Source: Bacillota bacterium (lineage in GTDB: Bacteria; Bacillota; Ch66; Ch109). From it: a stretch of 64,000 bases of DNA. A model generated the notes under the pieces. It was not told the DNA's origin. It did no database searches and worked only from the letters and a program-made list of their open reading frames with translations. Below, piece after piece: positions 18,782-26,806 of this stretch. Location: assembly GCA_013178275.1 (NCBI GenBank), contig JABLWZ010000003.1:166299-230298 (forward strand), given 5' to 3'. The position numbers were made by a program, and so were the translations under genes. Within the stretch, counting starts at the first letter, position 1. The number at the start of each line of letters is the position of its first letter.

Positions 18782-20585
18782 CGCCAATCTTGCGGAAATA
18801 AAGGGAAAAATCTCTGCACAGCATGAAGGAGATGAGAAACAGCTCGAGGTCATTTTCTCAGACAGCCCTCGACTGATTGTCGAAGCACCTGCAGGTTACG
18901 GAAAGACCACGACGATGATTAGTCGCATTGCGTACCTGTTTGCATCTGGCGGCATACCAAACCCCAAGCGTATCCTTGGTCTAACTTTCAGCGTAAATGC
19001 CGCACTAAAGGTCAAGCGCGAGGTCGCCGAAAAGCTGCCCGCCCTGCTTGGCTCACAGAACAGCCCGGTAGCTTTGGGAGAAAAAGTCGCTGTAACGAAC
19101 TATCACGGGTTCTGCAAGGGTGTTCTGAAAAAATACGGATATCTCATTGCAGATGCCTTGCGGAAGGATGTCAACCTGTTCAGAGCGATTGGTGAAAGCG
19201 ACATCGAAAAGCAACCGAGTCTGAAAACGGCTCTGTCAACGGATGAGTACGAACAACTCAAATCCGTGGAAGCCGCCGTCAAAGAGGCGCGTGTCCCCGA
19301 TTCTCAGACAATCCATGGTTACAATGAGATAGTCATCAAAAAGTTACTGCCGCTAGAGTTCATTACCCACAACGCGGTGATTCTGTTTGTGTTGGAAATG
19401 TTCAGCCGCTTCGCCGAAGTGAGGAAGTTCTACCAGAGCTACTATCCGCTTATCGTTGTTGATGAGTTTCAGGACACAAACTGCATCGCGTGGAGTTTGC
19501 TTGAAGCGATTATATCCGACCGCTCACAGTTGGTCTTCCTCGGCGACCCGCTACAGAGGATTTATGGTTTCATTGGTGCATTGCCAAACATAATGACCGC
19601 AGTTGCCGATAAATACGGTATGACAAAAGTGGCACTATCCAAAAACTATAGGTTCCGCGACAATCTTGAAATGCTTAAACTGGATAGGAACATCAGGGAA
19701 AACGCTGCTACTTGCTTTGCGCCGACTATCCAAGACGAAGATGTTGCGACGCTACCCGCATTTTGGGGCAGTACCCAGCAAGACGAGGCACAGCAAGTCG
19801 TGGCGAAAGTGCATAGCCTGATGAGCGAAAGCACTGACAAAATCGCTATACTTTTCAGGGGTCGTGGCAGAAACGCCGAAATTGTAGAGGCTGAACTTGC
19901 CGACAAAAATGTGCCATACTTCTATGGAATGTTCACCGACGAAGATGCCGACTACATTGACTTTCACAACAAGTGCCAAGAAATGTTTATAAAACGGTTC
20001 GGGAAGTCGAAGAACATTAACAAGAAGGCTTTAACTGCTTTCTCGGATAGCGTGAAAACGGCGTATGCGTCAGCAACTGGGAAAACCATCGACTCGTTGC
20101 TCCGTTTGCTCGATGCCCTTGCAGAGAAGGTATCCATTGATTACGCCGACCTTTTGTCTGAGGATAAGTACAATCTGCTGTTGGACATTTTTGAGAATCG
20201 GCAGTTGAAACAGGCAATGGAATATGTGGATTCGCAAGTCATACTCTCCACCGTCCACGGCGCAAAGGGTCTCGAATGGGACTATGTTACCCTTTGTGAT
20301 GTGGAGCAATGGGTTCTTACGTTTATCTGCCGCTCTTGTACCAGTTCCGATAAGAACAACTCATCTATCTTTTATTGTCGCCTACCACAGACGATTCCTG
20401 CCGATATGAAAACCACTATACTGGATGACCTTTGTGTTTTTTACGTCGGATTGACAAGAGCCAGAAAGCAAGCGTACATTTCAGCGAGTGCCGAACGGTT
20501 CAATGCACAGGGACGGCAATTCACAAACGGGAAGATTTGCTGCTTAGCATTGGTCAATGGTGTAAAACTGGTTAAGGCAATATAG
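18774..20585 (+). CDS. gajB: UvrD/Rep-like helicase (GajB-like)
   Basis: A 603-residue superfamily 1 helicase with motif I APAGYGKT (38-45), motif II VVDEFQDTN near 229, motif III LVFLGDPLQRIYGF, motif V VHGAKGLEWDYV and motif VI VGLTRARKQAY. This matches GajB-type helicases. The start codon overlaps the end of the GajA-like gene, implying translational coupling. In Gabija the pair senses phage DNA replication and the GajA part cuts DNA. Last gene of the defence operon; downstream DNA holds only remnants and a terminator. Confidence 0.8.
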   Translation: MPNANLAEIKGKISAQHEGDEKQLEVIFSDSPRLIVEAPAGYGKTTTMISRIAYLFASGGIPNPKRILGLTFSVNAALKVKREVAEKLPALLGSQNSPVALGEKVAVTNYHGFCKGVLKKYGYLIADALRKDVNLFRAIGESDIEKQPSLKTALSTDEYEQLKSVEAAVKEARVPDSQTIHGYNEIVIKKLLPLEFITHNAVILFVLEMFSRFAEVRKFYQSYYPLIVVDEFQDTNCIAWSLLEAIISDRSQLVFLGDPLQRIYGFIGALPNIMTAVADKYGMTKVALSKNYRFRDNLEMLKLDRNIRENAATCFAPTIQDEDVATLPAFWGSTQQDEAQQVVAKVHSLMSESTDKIAILFRGRGRNAEIVEAELADKNVPYFYGMFTDEDADYIDFHNKCQEMFIKRFGKSKNINKKALTAFSDSVKTAYASATGKTIDSLLRLLDALAEKVSIDYADLLSEDKYNLLLDIFENRQLKQAMEYVDSQVILSTVHGAKGLEWDYVTLCDVEQWVLTFICRSCTSSDKNNSSIFYCRLPQTIPADMKTTILDDLCVFYVGLTRARKQAYISASAERFNAQGRQFTNGKICCLALVNGVKLVKAI

Positions 20586-20587
20586 TA

Positions 20588-20757
20588 ACGAGTTTGGGTC
20601 TTCCGAAAGCTCAATTATCACCCGCTTGGGTTTAAAACCAGCCTGCATCTCTTTCCGGGCGATGGTATTTTTCGCCCTCCACCCGGCAAACAGGGTATTC
20701 ATGCTCGCTGTATAGGCTGTGAACTCGGGGTGTTCGAGAATGGTCAGCTTTGAATGG
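20588..20757 (-). pseudogene. Gene remnant of an integrative element
   Basis: On the minus strand a coding-like stretch gives a peptide containing EHPEFTAYTASMNTLFAGWR and KRVIIELSEDP. It has no start and no ribosome binding site, and its end reads into the antisense of the helicase gene. It seems to be the C-terminal piece of a lost accessory gene; the family was not recognised. Confidence 0.4.
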
Positions 20758-20963
20758 GGTTGCCAGTCATGGCTGGCAGTCGATGGGGTTTTTACACTAT
20801 CTGGGAATAAGGGTTAAACATAAGGCAGTCTTTGAAGGAATGTCTACATCTTAAAGTGGCGGTTCTCGCGCATCACTCAGCTATGATTAAGTTCTACCTA
20901 GAGGCCTTCGGCCCAGGTTAATAGCTACATCTTAATTATGTACACATTACAAAAATAGTAAAT

Positions 20964-21002
20964 AAACAGCCACTCAAGTATAATGGGTGGCTGTTTTGTT
21001 TT
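20964..21002 (+). terminator. Rho-independent terminator after the defence operon
   Basis: AAACAGCCAC pairs perfectly with GTGGCTGTTT, followed by TGTTTT. It can end transcription of the 6.4-20.6 kb operon, and the equivalent place at 27.4 kb has a GGCTGG hairpin with T-run. Confidence 0.75.
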
Positions 21003-21005
21003 AGT

Positions 21006-21034
21006 CGAACCCCCGGACGATAAGCGGGGGTTCG
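21006..21034. repeat. Perfect 10-bp hairpin in the boundary region
   Basis: CGAACCCCCG and CGGGGGTTCG enclose a 9-nt loop containing CGATAAG. A further GCTTATCG copy at about 21,072 can pair with the loop region, and the intervening GCGAAGCGGAGCGAGC is REP-like. It may be a recombinase target, a REP-type element or an RNA hairpin. Confidence 0.5.
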
Positions 21035-21123
21035 TAAGCAGGGAGCGCGAAGCGGAGCGAGCTGCGAGTCGCTTATCGTGGCTAGGGACTCCCCCCCCCG
21101 CCTCCACCAAAATTTGGTAAGTG

Positions 21124-21149
21124 CCTAGGTCTTGTGACCTAGGTTTTTT
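21124..21149 (+). terminator. Rho-independent terminator at boundary A
   Basis: CCTAGGTC-TTGT-GACCTAGG followed by six T. It lies just after the tmRNA/tRNA-like 3' end, as a terminator of that RNA would. Confidence 0.75.
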
Positions 21150-21277
21150 ACTTTTTTAGTGGAGAAGGGTTCGACGTGGTTAAAGGAATCCACGGCGCTA
21201 TGGGCAAGTGAATAGTTTAATCGCCGAACCCTCAATTTTTTAGTCAATCTTCCACGCAGTCAACCGTTCTGATACTG

Positions 21278-21345
21278 TTAATCGAGGGCAAAATAAAGGT
21301 TCTTTTCCAAACTTTGAATTTTACAATGGGAACGGGTTGGGTAGA
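21278..21345 (-). pseudogene. C-terminal remnant of a serine recombinase
   Basis: The last codons read EKNLYFALD and stop; the intact recombinase at 27.5 kb ends EKTSYFTLN and stop, and the DNA beyond both stops is also alike. Only about 20 codons remain before an in-frame stop. This shows that a second copy of that recombinase once lay here. Confidence 0.6.
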
Positions 21346-21383
21346 TTTGTCACCATCTCCAGAATCATATTCCGAAACACAAT

Positions 21384-21462
21384 GTACGAAAGTGTACGAA
21401 AATATATTGATTTGAGGCTTGCGATATGCTACTATTTCTATATGATGTACGGAGTTGTACGA
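21384..21462 (+). promoter_or_regulatory. ietA promoter with paired GTACGA repeats
   Basis: A promoter TTGCGA (21,419) - 16 bp - TATGAT (21,441) is flanked by two pairs of GTACGA/GTACGG, each pair spaced exactly 10 bp (21,384 and 21,394; 21,447 and 21,457). The pairs bracket the promoter, as operators would. The product of the gene has a C-terminal helix-turn-helix, so autoregulation is possible. Confidence 0.6.
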
Positions 21463-21482
21463 AAAACTAGCGAGGTGTCTAT

Positions 21483-22631
21483 GTGAAGGCAGACTTAATA
21501 GAAAACCTAATAGTCGCTCATTGCAGCGGTGATGAGAGCAAATTTAAAGATGCCATTGAGATATTAGCTGGAGATGAAGAAAAGAAAGGCAATGTCCCGT
21601 TGGCTCGGAGAATACGAAATGCCTATAAACTAAAGAAAGTATCAGATAAGAGGAGTATCGAAACTCCTCTTGATACTATGTCTTTTTCTCCTCAAATGGC
21701 GCAGGGATCTGCCCCGCGAGACAAAGACAGTTTACTGGAGTTGTACGAAATTGTAGAATCTAACGTCAGACTTAGCGACGTCATACTTTCGGACAGCCAG
21801 AAACAGATCATAGAACAAGTGATTTCTGAACAAAAGAACTCAGATGAGCTCCTTAAGCATAATATTGCTCCATCAAATCGCCTTTTGCTTTGCGGGCCGC
21901 CCGGATGCGGTAAGACAATTACGGCTTATGCTATTGGCAATGAGCTTTCTATGAAAATTGCTTATGTTCGATTAGACGGATTAATTTCATCGTATTTGGG
22001 ACAGACGAGTACAAACTTAAGAAAGGTGTTTGACTCTGTACGAAATCAACGCATCATCCTCTTCCTGGACGAGTTTGATGCGATAGCGAAAAAAAGGGAT
22101 GATTCAAACGAATTAGGAGAACTCAAGCGCGTTGTTACTACATTGCTTCAAAATTTTGACAACATGCCAAACAATGTGTTCCTAATAGCAGCAACCAACC
22201 ATGATCATCTGCTTGACCCAGCAATCTGGAGGCGTTTCAATGTAACCGTAACACTGGATTTGCCAAACAATGAACAGAGACAGACGCTTTTTAAGAAATG
22301 GCTTAGCGAGCATGATGTCGACATCAAACTTGATTATGCTCTTTTAGCTAAAATCTCCGAGGGTTTGAACGGTGCACAGATAAAAGAGTTAGCGAATGCG
22401 ACCGTTAAAAAATATTTTATAGAAAAGCATTTGAAAACTGAGGATGTTACCATCATCCTCTTGCAACAACTCACTAAGTATTCCGGCGACAACGAAGAGG
22501 CAATGAAAGTAATTGTTGATATGATCGAACGTGGGGTATCGACCAGGCAGATTGCCAAAGCGCTCGGTACACCACATACAACTTTGGATTATCAATTAAA
22601 GAAATATAGGGGGAAATCAGATGAGCAATGA
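21483..22631 (+). CDS. ietA: IetA-type AAA+ ATPase
   Basis: A 382-residue AAA+ ATPase with Walker A GPPGCGKT (138-145), Walker B ILFLDEFDA near 190, sensor AATNHDHLLDPA and arginine finger WRRF. The C-terminus (about 350-378: GVSTRQIAKALGTPHTTLDY) is a helix-turn-helix. ATPase followed by subtilisin-like protease is the make-up of the IetAS anti-phage system. GTG 21,483 follows GAGGTG by 5 nt. The gene overlaps ietS by 11 bp. The ATPase probably feeds or gates the partner protease. Symbol is given from pairing and architecture. Confidence 0.8.
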   Translation: MKADLIENLIVAHCSGDESKFKDAIEILAGDEEKKGNVPLARRIRNAYKLKKVSDKRSIETPLDTMSFSPQMAQGSAPRDKDSLLELYEIVESNVRLSDVILSDSQKQIIEQVISEQKNSDELLKHNIAPSNRLLLCGPPGCGKTITAYAIGNELSMKIAYVRLDGLISSYLGQTSTNLRKVFDSVRNQRIILFLDEFDAIAKKRDDSNELGELKRVVTTLLQNFDNMPNNVFLIAATNHDHLLDPAIWRRFNVTVTLDLPNNEQRQTLFKKWLSEHDVDIKLDYALLAKISEGLNGAQIKELANATVKKYFIEKHLKTEDVTIILLQQLTKYSGDNEEAMKVIVDMIERGVSTRQIAKALGTPHTTLDYQLKKYRGKSDEQ

Positions 22632-24831
22632 TGATATTAGATTCCATCTGTGGATACCGCGGGAGGAAGTCGATGAGCTTGAGAAAAAACCAATGGCCAT
22701 ATCCGTTGATCGAGGCCTTGACTTTTCATTACATGGCAATACCTTATCTCAAGGGTTGCAGGAGGTTATGACAGCATATTCAAATCTCCAAAATGACTCC
22801 CTCAGCGAAGAGGATATCATGGTCTTCAAAATGGTGTTACCAGAGGGTGAGGATATTTATGCCAAGCGCGATATCGCCGAAAAAGAAGGTCTGAAAATCA
22901 ATGCAATCAAAGACAAACGGCACGCGATTGTAAGCACGAACAAATCAATGTTTCAGAGACTTCAAGACCGTGTTGGCACATATCGGGATTCGGGTAGCCT
23001 AAAGCACTTTCAATACGTCGAGGAATTTGAGCCGTTTTCGACGGAAGAAAAACAAGCTCGGTCGTTAAAAAAATATTTGGCAGAACAAAAGGATAGCTTG
23101 ACTGTCGATGTGCAAATGATGTTTATCCCAAATCTTTCAGATGAAATTCAAGACAAAGCGGCAAGGCGGTTGACAGTAAAAATCAAAGAGATGGAAGGCG
23201 CGCTACAAGCCGAACCGTACAAACTGTCTGACGGGACAACGGTTGTAAGAGCTGTCATCCCAATCAAAAATCTTGAGGCGGTCTCTGGTGATGCCGTCAT
23301 TTACAGAGTAGAGCAAACCTCGTTTTTTCAGGTTAGCCCAAGCGGATTAAATCTATTCGGGTCTGAGATGGGCCTTTCTCCAGACATCGATATTAACGCC
23401 CTGCCTGCTGTGGCTGTATTGGATAGTGGCGTGAATTTCCCAGCGAATTTTTCTGCCTTGGTACCCGTTCACTGGCAAGCAAGCAGTTGTAAGGGTAGCG
23501 GCGGCCCGCATGGTACTGCGGTAGCAAGCAAAGTCGTTTTTGCCCATATCGGAATGCAATTGGCAGAGCCATACCTTACTCCGCGGGCTAAAGTCATAGA
23601 CTGTGATATCTACGGATCGGATACAAAAGTCCCGTCAGACGTTATGGCAAAACGGATTGATGAGGCAGTTTCAGCCTTCGCAGAGTTCTGTAAGATATTC
23701 AATCTTTCCACTAATGCAGCCCGTCCGATTGACGGAGACGAATTGAGTATCATGGGTTACCAGCTCGACAGCCTTATGAAGCGATACGGTATCAAGTTTG
23801 TGATTTCTGCTGGAAACCATGAACTTGCAAAATCGAGTAGTTCTTTGGAGGAAATACTCGAAGACGATGATATCCGTGTCGCAGAACCAGGGGATGCAAT
23901 GCTTGGAATAACCGTGGGCGCGGTGGCTGGAATAACTCATAATAACGCATTTAGCGAAGCGAATGTAATAACTGCTTATTCACGGACAGGCCCTGGTTTT
24001 GCTGGCTTTTACAAACCAGATCTCGTTGCGTATGGCGCAAATCTCTGCCATGACCTCACGGTTCCCCGCGATCCTTTTTCCATTGTTATGGCACCAAACG
24101 GCAGACTTGCTGTGGACTGCGGAACATCTTTTACAGCACCTGTTGTGGCTGGAGACTTGGCAGAGCTGCTCGATGTCACCCCAAACAGGGACGTGATGTT
24201 GGCTCAGGCTCTTCTCTATAATGGCGCGCAGCATTTGTGGAACACAAAAAAGATAACACAAGAAGAAGCCGATTATATTGGCAATCACTACGGCAGGGGA
24301 TTATCGTCGCCGCAAAATTGCAAATACTCTTCGCAATATAAGGTGTCTTTTTTGCGATCAGGTTCTCTTAAACGCCTTATAAAAGAACATGTCAAATTCT
24401 TGATGCCCTCGCCCCAGGCAGCACTAAGAGGCAACAACACAACGAGAGTAACCATTACATGCATGACAAATCCACCCATCGATAAGACGAAAGGAAGCCA
24501 ATATCTCGGAGCATACATATCGGCCTCGCTTCACAAATTGGACAAGAACGGGAATCTGAAGGTCGCTAACCCGAAAGTAAGCGATAACCGTACCAAATGG
24601 GATACCTGCTATCATTTTTCTAATACATTCTCAGGTTTTACGTCAGGCGATTGGGAGGTATGGTTAGATTTGAGCACACGCTGGGGTACTGAAAATGACG
24701 ATGAAATTCCATACGCGCTTGTCATTACAATCGAAGATTTAACGAAAACGAATGACATCTATGCAGCTATTATGGCAGAGGCCGCAGGGCGCTTCCAGCC
24801 AATAACTTCCGTGAGAGTACCAGTCAGATAA
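22621..24831 (+). CDS. ietS: IetS-type subtilisin-like serine protease
   Basis: A 736-residue S8 peptidase. The catalytic triad is Asp268 (AVLDSGVNFP), His297 (GGPHGTAVAS) and Ser503 (CGTSFTAPV), with oxyanion Asn399 (SAGNHE). About 250 residues precede the protease domain and there is no signal peptide, so it acts in the cytoplasm; the front part may bind the partner ATPase or hold the enzyme inactive. It starts inside the end of ietA, implying coupled translation, and ends in a strong terminator. Release of the protease on infection is the expected mode of action, by analogy with the IetAS pair. Confidence 0.85.
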   Translation: MSNDDIRFHLWIPREEVDELEKKPMAISVDRGLDFSLHGNTLSQGLQEVMTAYSNLQNDSLSEEDIMVFKMVLPEGEDIYAKRDIAEKEGLKINAIKDKRHAIVSTNKSMFQRLQDRVGTYRDSGSLKHFQYVEEFEPFSTEEKQARSLKKYLAEQKDSLTVDVQMMFIPNLSDEIQDKAARRLTVKIKEMEGALQAEPYKLSDGTTVVRAVIPIKNLEAVSGDAVIYRVEQTSFFQVSPSGLNLFGSEMGLSPDIDINALPAVAVLDSGVNFPANFSALVPVHWQASSCKGSGGPHGTAVASKVVFAHIGMQLAEPYLTPRAKVIDCDIYGSDTKVPSDVMAKRIDEAVSAFAEFCKIFNLSTNAARPIDGDELSIMGYQLDSLMKRYGIKFVISAGNHELAKSSSSLEEILEDDDIRVAEPGDAMLGITVGAVAGITHNNAFSEANVITAYSRTGPGFAGFYKPDLVAYGANLCHDLTVPRDPFSIVMAPNGRLAVDCGTSFTAPVVAGDLAELLDVTPNRDVMLAQALLYNGAQHLWNTKKITQEEADYIGNHYGRGLSSPQNCKYSSQYKVSFLRSGSLKRLIKEHVKFLMPSPQAALRGNNTTRVTITCMTNPPIDKTKGSQYLGAYISASLHKLDKNGNLKVANPKVSDNRTKWDTCYHFSNTFSGFTSGDWEVWLDLSTRWGTENDDEIPYALVITIEDLTKTNDIYAAIMAEAAGRFQPITSVRVPVR

Positions 24832-24869
24832 CGAGAATGCCACACTTCAGAGGTGGCATTCTCGTTATC
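24827..24869. terminator. Bidirectional terminator
   Basis: A 17-bp perfect inverted repeat (GATAACGAGAATGCCAC and its complement) with a 9-nt spacer. It covers the stop codons of ietS on the plus strand and of the XRE gene on the minus strand and separates the two units. Confidence 0.85.
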
Positions 24870-25215
24870 TTTGACTCTTAATGAAGGCAATATAACGTTT
24901 AACTTCCTCGAGCTCTTGTTCGGTGAGCTCGGTTATGTCTACGGCCGAAAGTTTTGATTGCGATGCAGACATCAACTCAGATAGTTCCCCGCTCTCTGGC
25001 TCATTTAAATATCCTGCAGCAACCATAATTTCATTGTAAGGAACATTCAATGCATCAGATATTGCCTTTAATATTTTCGGAGATGGTTGCTTACGGTTGC
25101 CGTCTTCAATGCGTTTTATTTCTGTATGACTGATTTCAGCCCTTTCAGCGAGTTTTCGGACAGACATTCCTCGCTCTTCTCGCTTTGACTTTATATAAGA
25201 TGCTAACGCATTCAA
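24865..25215 (-). CDS. XRE-family transcriptional regulator
   Basis: A 116-residue protein with an N-terminal Cro/C1-type helix-turn-helix (ASYIKSKREERGMSVRKLAE, ISHTEIKRIEDGNRKQPSP) and a C-terminal helical tail. TTG 25,215 with AAGGAGGTC upstream is the best start; the longer frame would begin in the promoter. It is divergent from the ubiquitin-like operon, and the shared region holds two copies of an AACCTAAAGG operator, so it probably represses both its own and that operon's promoter. Confidence 0.85.
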   Translation of the reverse strand: MNALASYIKSKREERGMSVRKLAERAEISHTEIKRIEDGNRKQPSPKILKAISDALNVPYNEIMVAAGYLNEPESGELSELMSASQSKLSAVDITELTEQELEEVKRYIAFIKSQR

Positions 25216-25256
25216 AATGTGACCTCCTTCCGTGTTGATATAACAATAACACAATC

Positions 25257-25343
25257 GGAACCTAAAGGCAACAAATTTCAGAAAAAGTGTTGACAAAGAG
25301 TCCCACGAATTGTACAATAAAATGGAACCTAAAGGTTACAAAT
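25257..25343 (+). promoter_or_regulatory. Sigma-A promoter with two operators for the ubiquitin-like operon
   Basis: TTGACA (25,290) - 17 bp - TACAAT (25,313) is close to consensus and preceded by TG. GGAACCTAAAGG followed by NNACAAAT occurs twice (25,257 and 25,324), the second as the palindrome AACCT-AA-AGGTT just downstream of the -10 box. The first copy lies toward the divergent XRE gene. The 67-bp spacing would allow one repressor to control both promoters. Confidence 0.8.
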
Positions 25344-25365
25344 ATAAATAAGGAGACGATTAGTA

Positions 25366-25617
25366 ATGGGCGAAAAAAAGAAATTAGTCACAATCTACGT
25401 GGAAAGCACGCCTCATGAATGGTCGATAGGGGAAATTACATACGCCGAAGTAGTTACCCTTGAAGTGCCGGATTATCCGCAGCATCCCGAAATCACTTAT
25501 TCTGTTACGTATTCAAGAGGTCATGGCAACAAACCGGAAGGAACACTTTCGCCCGGCGGAACTGTAAAAGTTAAAGAAGGAATGAGATTCAATGTTTCAG
25601 AAACTGGTCAGTCATAA
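25366..25617 (+). CDS. Ubiquitin-like beta-grasp protein
   Basis: An 83-residue single-domain protein with alternating strands (KLVTIYVES, AEVVTLEVP, ITYSVTYSRG, GTVKVKEGMRFNV) that fits the bacterial multiubiquitin-type beta-grasp fold. It lies directly before an E1-like gene, which overlaps it by 26 bp. The C-terminus is ETGQS, without the Gly-Gly of ubiquitin; whether the terminal residues are removed or the serine is used directly is open, and no protease gene is nearby. Start ATG has AAGGAG 10 nt upstream and a strong regulated promoter. Identification rests on pattern and neighbourhood. Confidence 0.65.
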   Translation: MGEKKKLVTIYVESTPHEWSIGEITYAEVVTLEVPDYPQHPEITYSVTYSRGHGNKPEGTLSPGGTVKVKEGMRFNVSETGQS

Positions 25618-26806
25618 TGACGATATTAAACGTTTAGTGGATAAGGGATACGCTGTTGGCTTCGATAGCGGCTATCTCGTTATACGGGATATCCCTTACG
25701 TAGATCAAGAACTAAAATTGCGGATAGGTGCGTTCGTATCCAAGCTTGTGTTCGTTGATCAAAATAAAGTTACACAAGATGATCACCAAATCTTTTTTGC
25801 GGGCTCTGTTCCGTATAATCTTAATGGCAAGCCTATCCCCAATCTTGGAGGCGGCACTACACATCTTGCTTTAAGCTATAACAGCAAGGATGTAATTGTG
25901 GAGCGCTCGTTCTCAAATAAGCCGCGTGTTAATGGCGTATTAACAGGATTCAAGGATTTCTTTGAAAAGATCGAAAGCTATGTTACTGTTATTTCTGGAC
26001 CGGCTATGGAGAAATATGATATTACTCCATATACATACAGAACTGTTGAGCAAGTACATGAAGATTCAGTATTCAAATTCCAGGACACACTTACCTCCAG
26101 AGCGGAGATAGCTGACTTAACCGTAAATTTTAAGGATGATGTTATTGCGGTAATAGGTCTTGGGGGCACCGGTGCTTATGTTTTTGATTTTATTGTAAAG
26201 ACGCCAGTCAAAGAAATTCGCGCCTTTGATTTAGACCCATATTATGTTCATAATGCGTTCCGTTCTCCAGGTAGACTCCAAGAGGATGAACTCAGCAAAC
26301 TAAAAGTTGAGGTTTTAGGTTCGAGATATGAAAATTTTCGCTATGGACTAAAGACTGAGCCAAAATTCATCGACGCGACTTGTCAGGATGAATTGAATGG
26401 TGTGACCTTTGCATTTGTATGCGTTGATAAGGGAACCTCACGTGCTGGCATTATTGATCTTTTAACATCCATGAAAATACCATTTATTGATGTGGGAATG
26501 GGGCTAAAGCGAAAAGATGGGAAGCTAAAAGGAATGATTCGCACCTCTTATTTTTCTACTGATGAAGATCAGATTATGGAAGGAAAGAGCCGGATCCCGT
26601 TGACCGACAATCCTGATAATGTGTATAAGACCAACATTCAGATTGGAGAACTTAATGCACTTAATGCCTGTTTGGCGGTTATAAGATATAAACAGTTACG
26701 AGGGTTCTACACAGAAACCGTGGATAGTTATGAACTATTATTTAATATTTCTGATATGACTATGGCGGGGAGTGATTCAACTGACAACCGGAATGATGAA
26801 GATTAA
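25592..26806 (+). CDS. DUF6791-ThiF E1-like adenylyltransferase
   Basis: A 404-residue protein. Residues 1 to about 130 match the DUF6791 pattern (HNDDIKRLVDKGYAV, IPYVDQ, DDHQIFFAG). Residues about 180-380 are a ThiF/E1 adenylation domain with GLGGTG (189-194), DLDPYYVHNAFR (Asp213/Asp215, Arg) and CVDKGTSR (Asp279, Arg). It should adenylate the C-terminus of the ubiquitin-like protein encoded just upstream. Cys near 265, 277 and in NACLAV are candidates for a thioester, but no canonical E1 Cys domain is evident. Overlap on both sides implies coupled translation. Confidence 0.85.
   Translation: MFQKLVSHNDDIKRLVDKGYAVGFDSGYLVIRDIPYVDQELKLRIGAFVSKLVFVDQNKVTQDDHQIFFAGSVPYNLNGKPIPNLGGGTTHLALSYNSKDVIVERSFSNKPRVNGVLTGFKDFFEKIESYVTVISGPAMEKYDITPYTYRTVEQVHEDSVFKFQDTLTSRAEIADLTVNFKDDVIAVIGLGGTGAYVFDFIVKTPVKEIRAFDLDPYYVHNAFRSPGRLQEDELSKLKVEVLGSRYENFRYGLKTEPKFIDATCQDELNGVTFAFVCVDKGTSRAGIIDLLTSMKIPFIDVGMGLKRKDGKLKGMIRTSYFSTDEDQIMEGKSRIPLTDNPDNVYKTNIQIGELNALNACLAVIRYKQLRGFYTETVDSYELLFNISDMTMAGSDSTDNRNDED

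Larger units (their letters stand above)
20841..21345. repeat. Decayed integration boundary A (homologous to 27,218-27,545)
   Basis: This stretch repeats the order of parts seen around 27.2-27.5 kb: a CTACATCTTAA motif (20,844 and 20,925; CTGCATCTAA at 27,347), a hairpin with T-run, a GGGTTCG...CGAACCC inverted repeat spanning 65 bp (21,167-21,231; the same span at 27,431-27,495), and the end of a minus-strand serine recombinase gene. The segment 21,085-21,109, with GGGACTCCC then CCTCCACCA, resembles the T-arm and 3' end of a tmRNA or tRNA. The remainder shows nothing coding. It is best read as an older insertion point of a related element. Confidence 0.65.

Noticed and set aside
6388..20585. 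DISARM or BREX system
   Set aside because: The helicase plus methyltransferase recalls DISARM, but DUF1998 (DrmB), the DrmA helicase and a PLD nuclease (DrmC) are missing. For BREX, no BrxC/PglY-type ATPase with PglZ or Lon-like protease is present. DUF1156 and DUF499 define another type.
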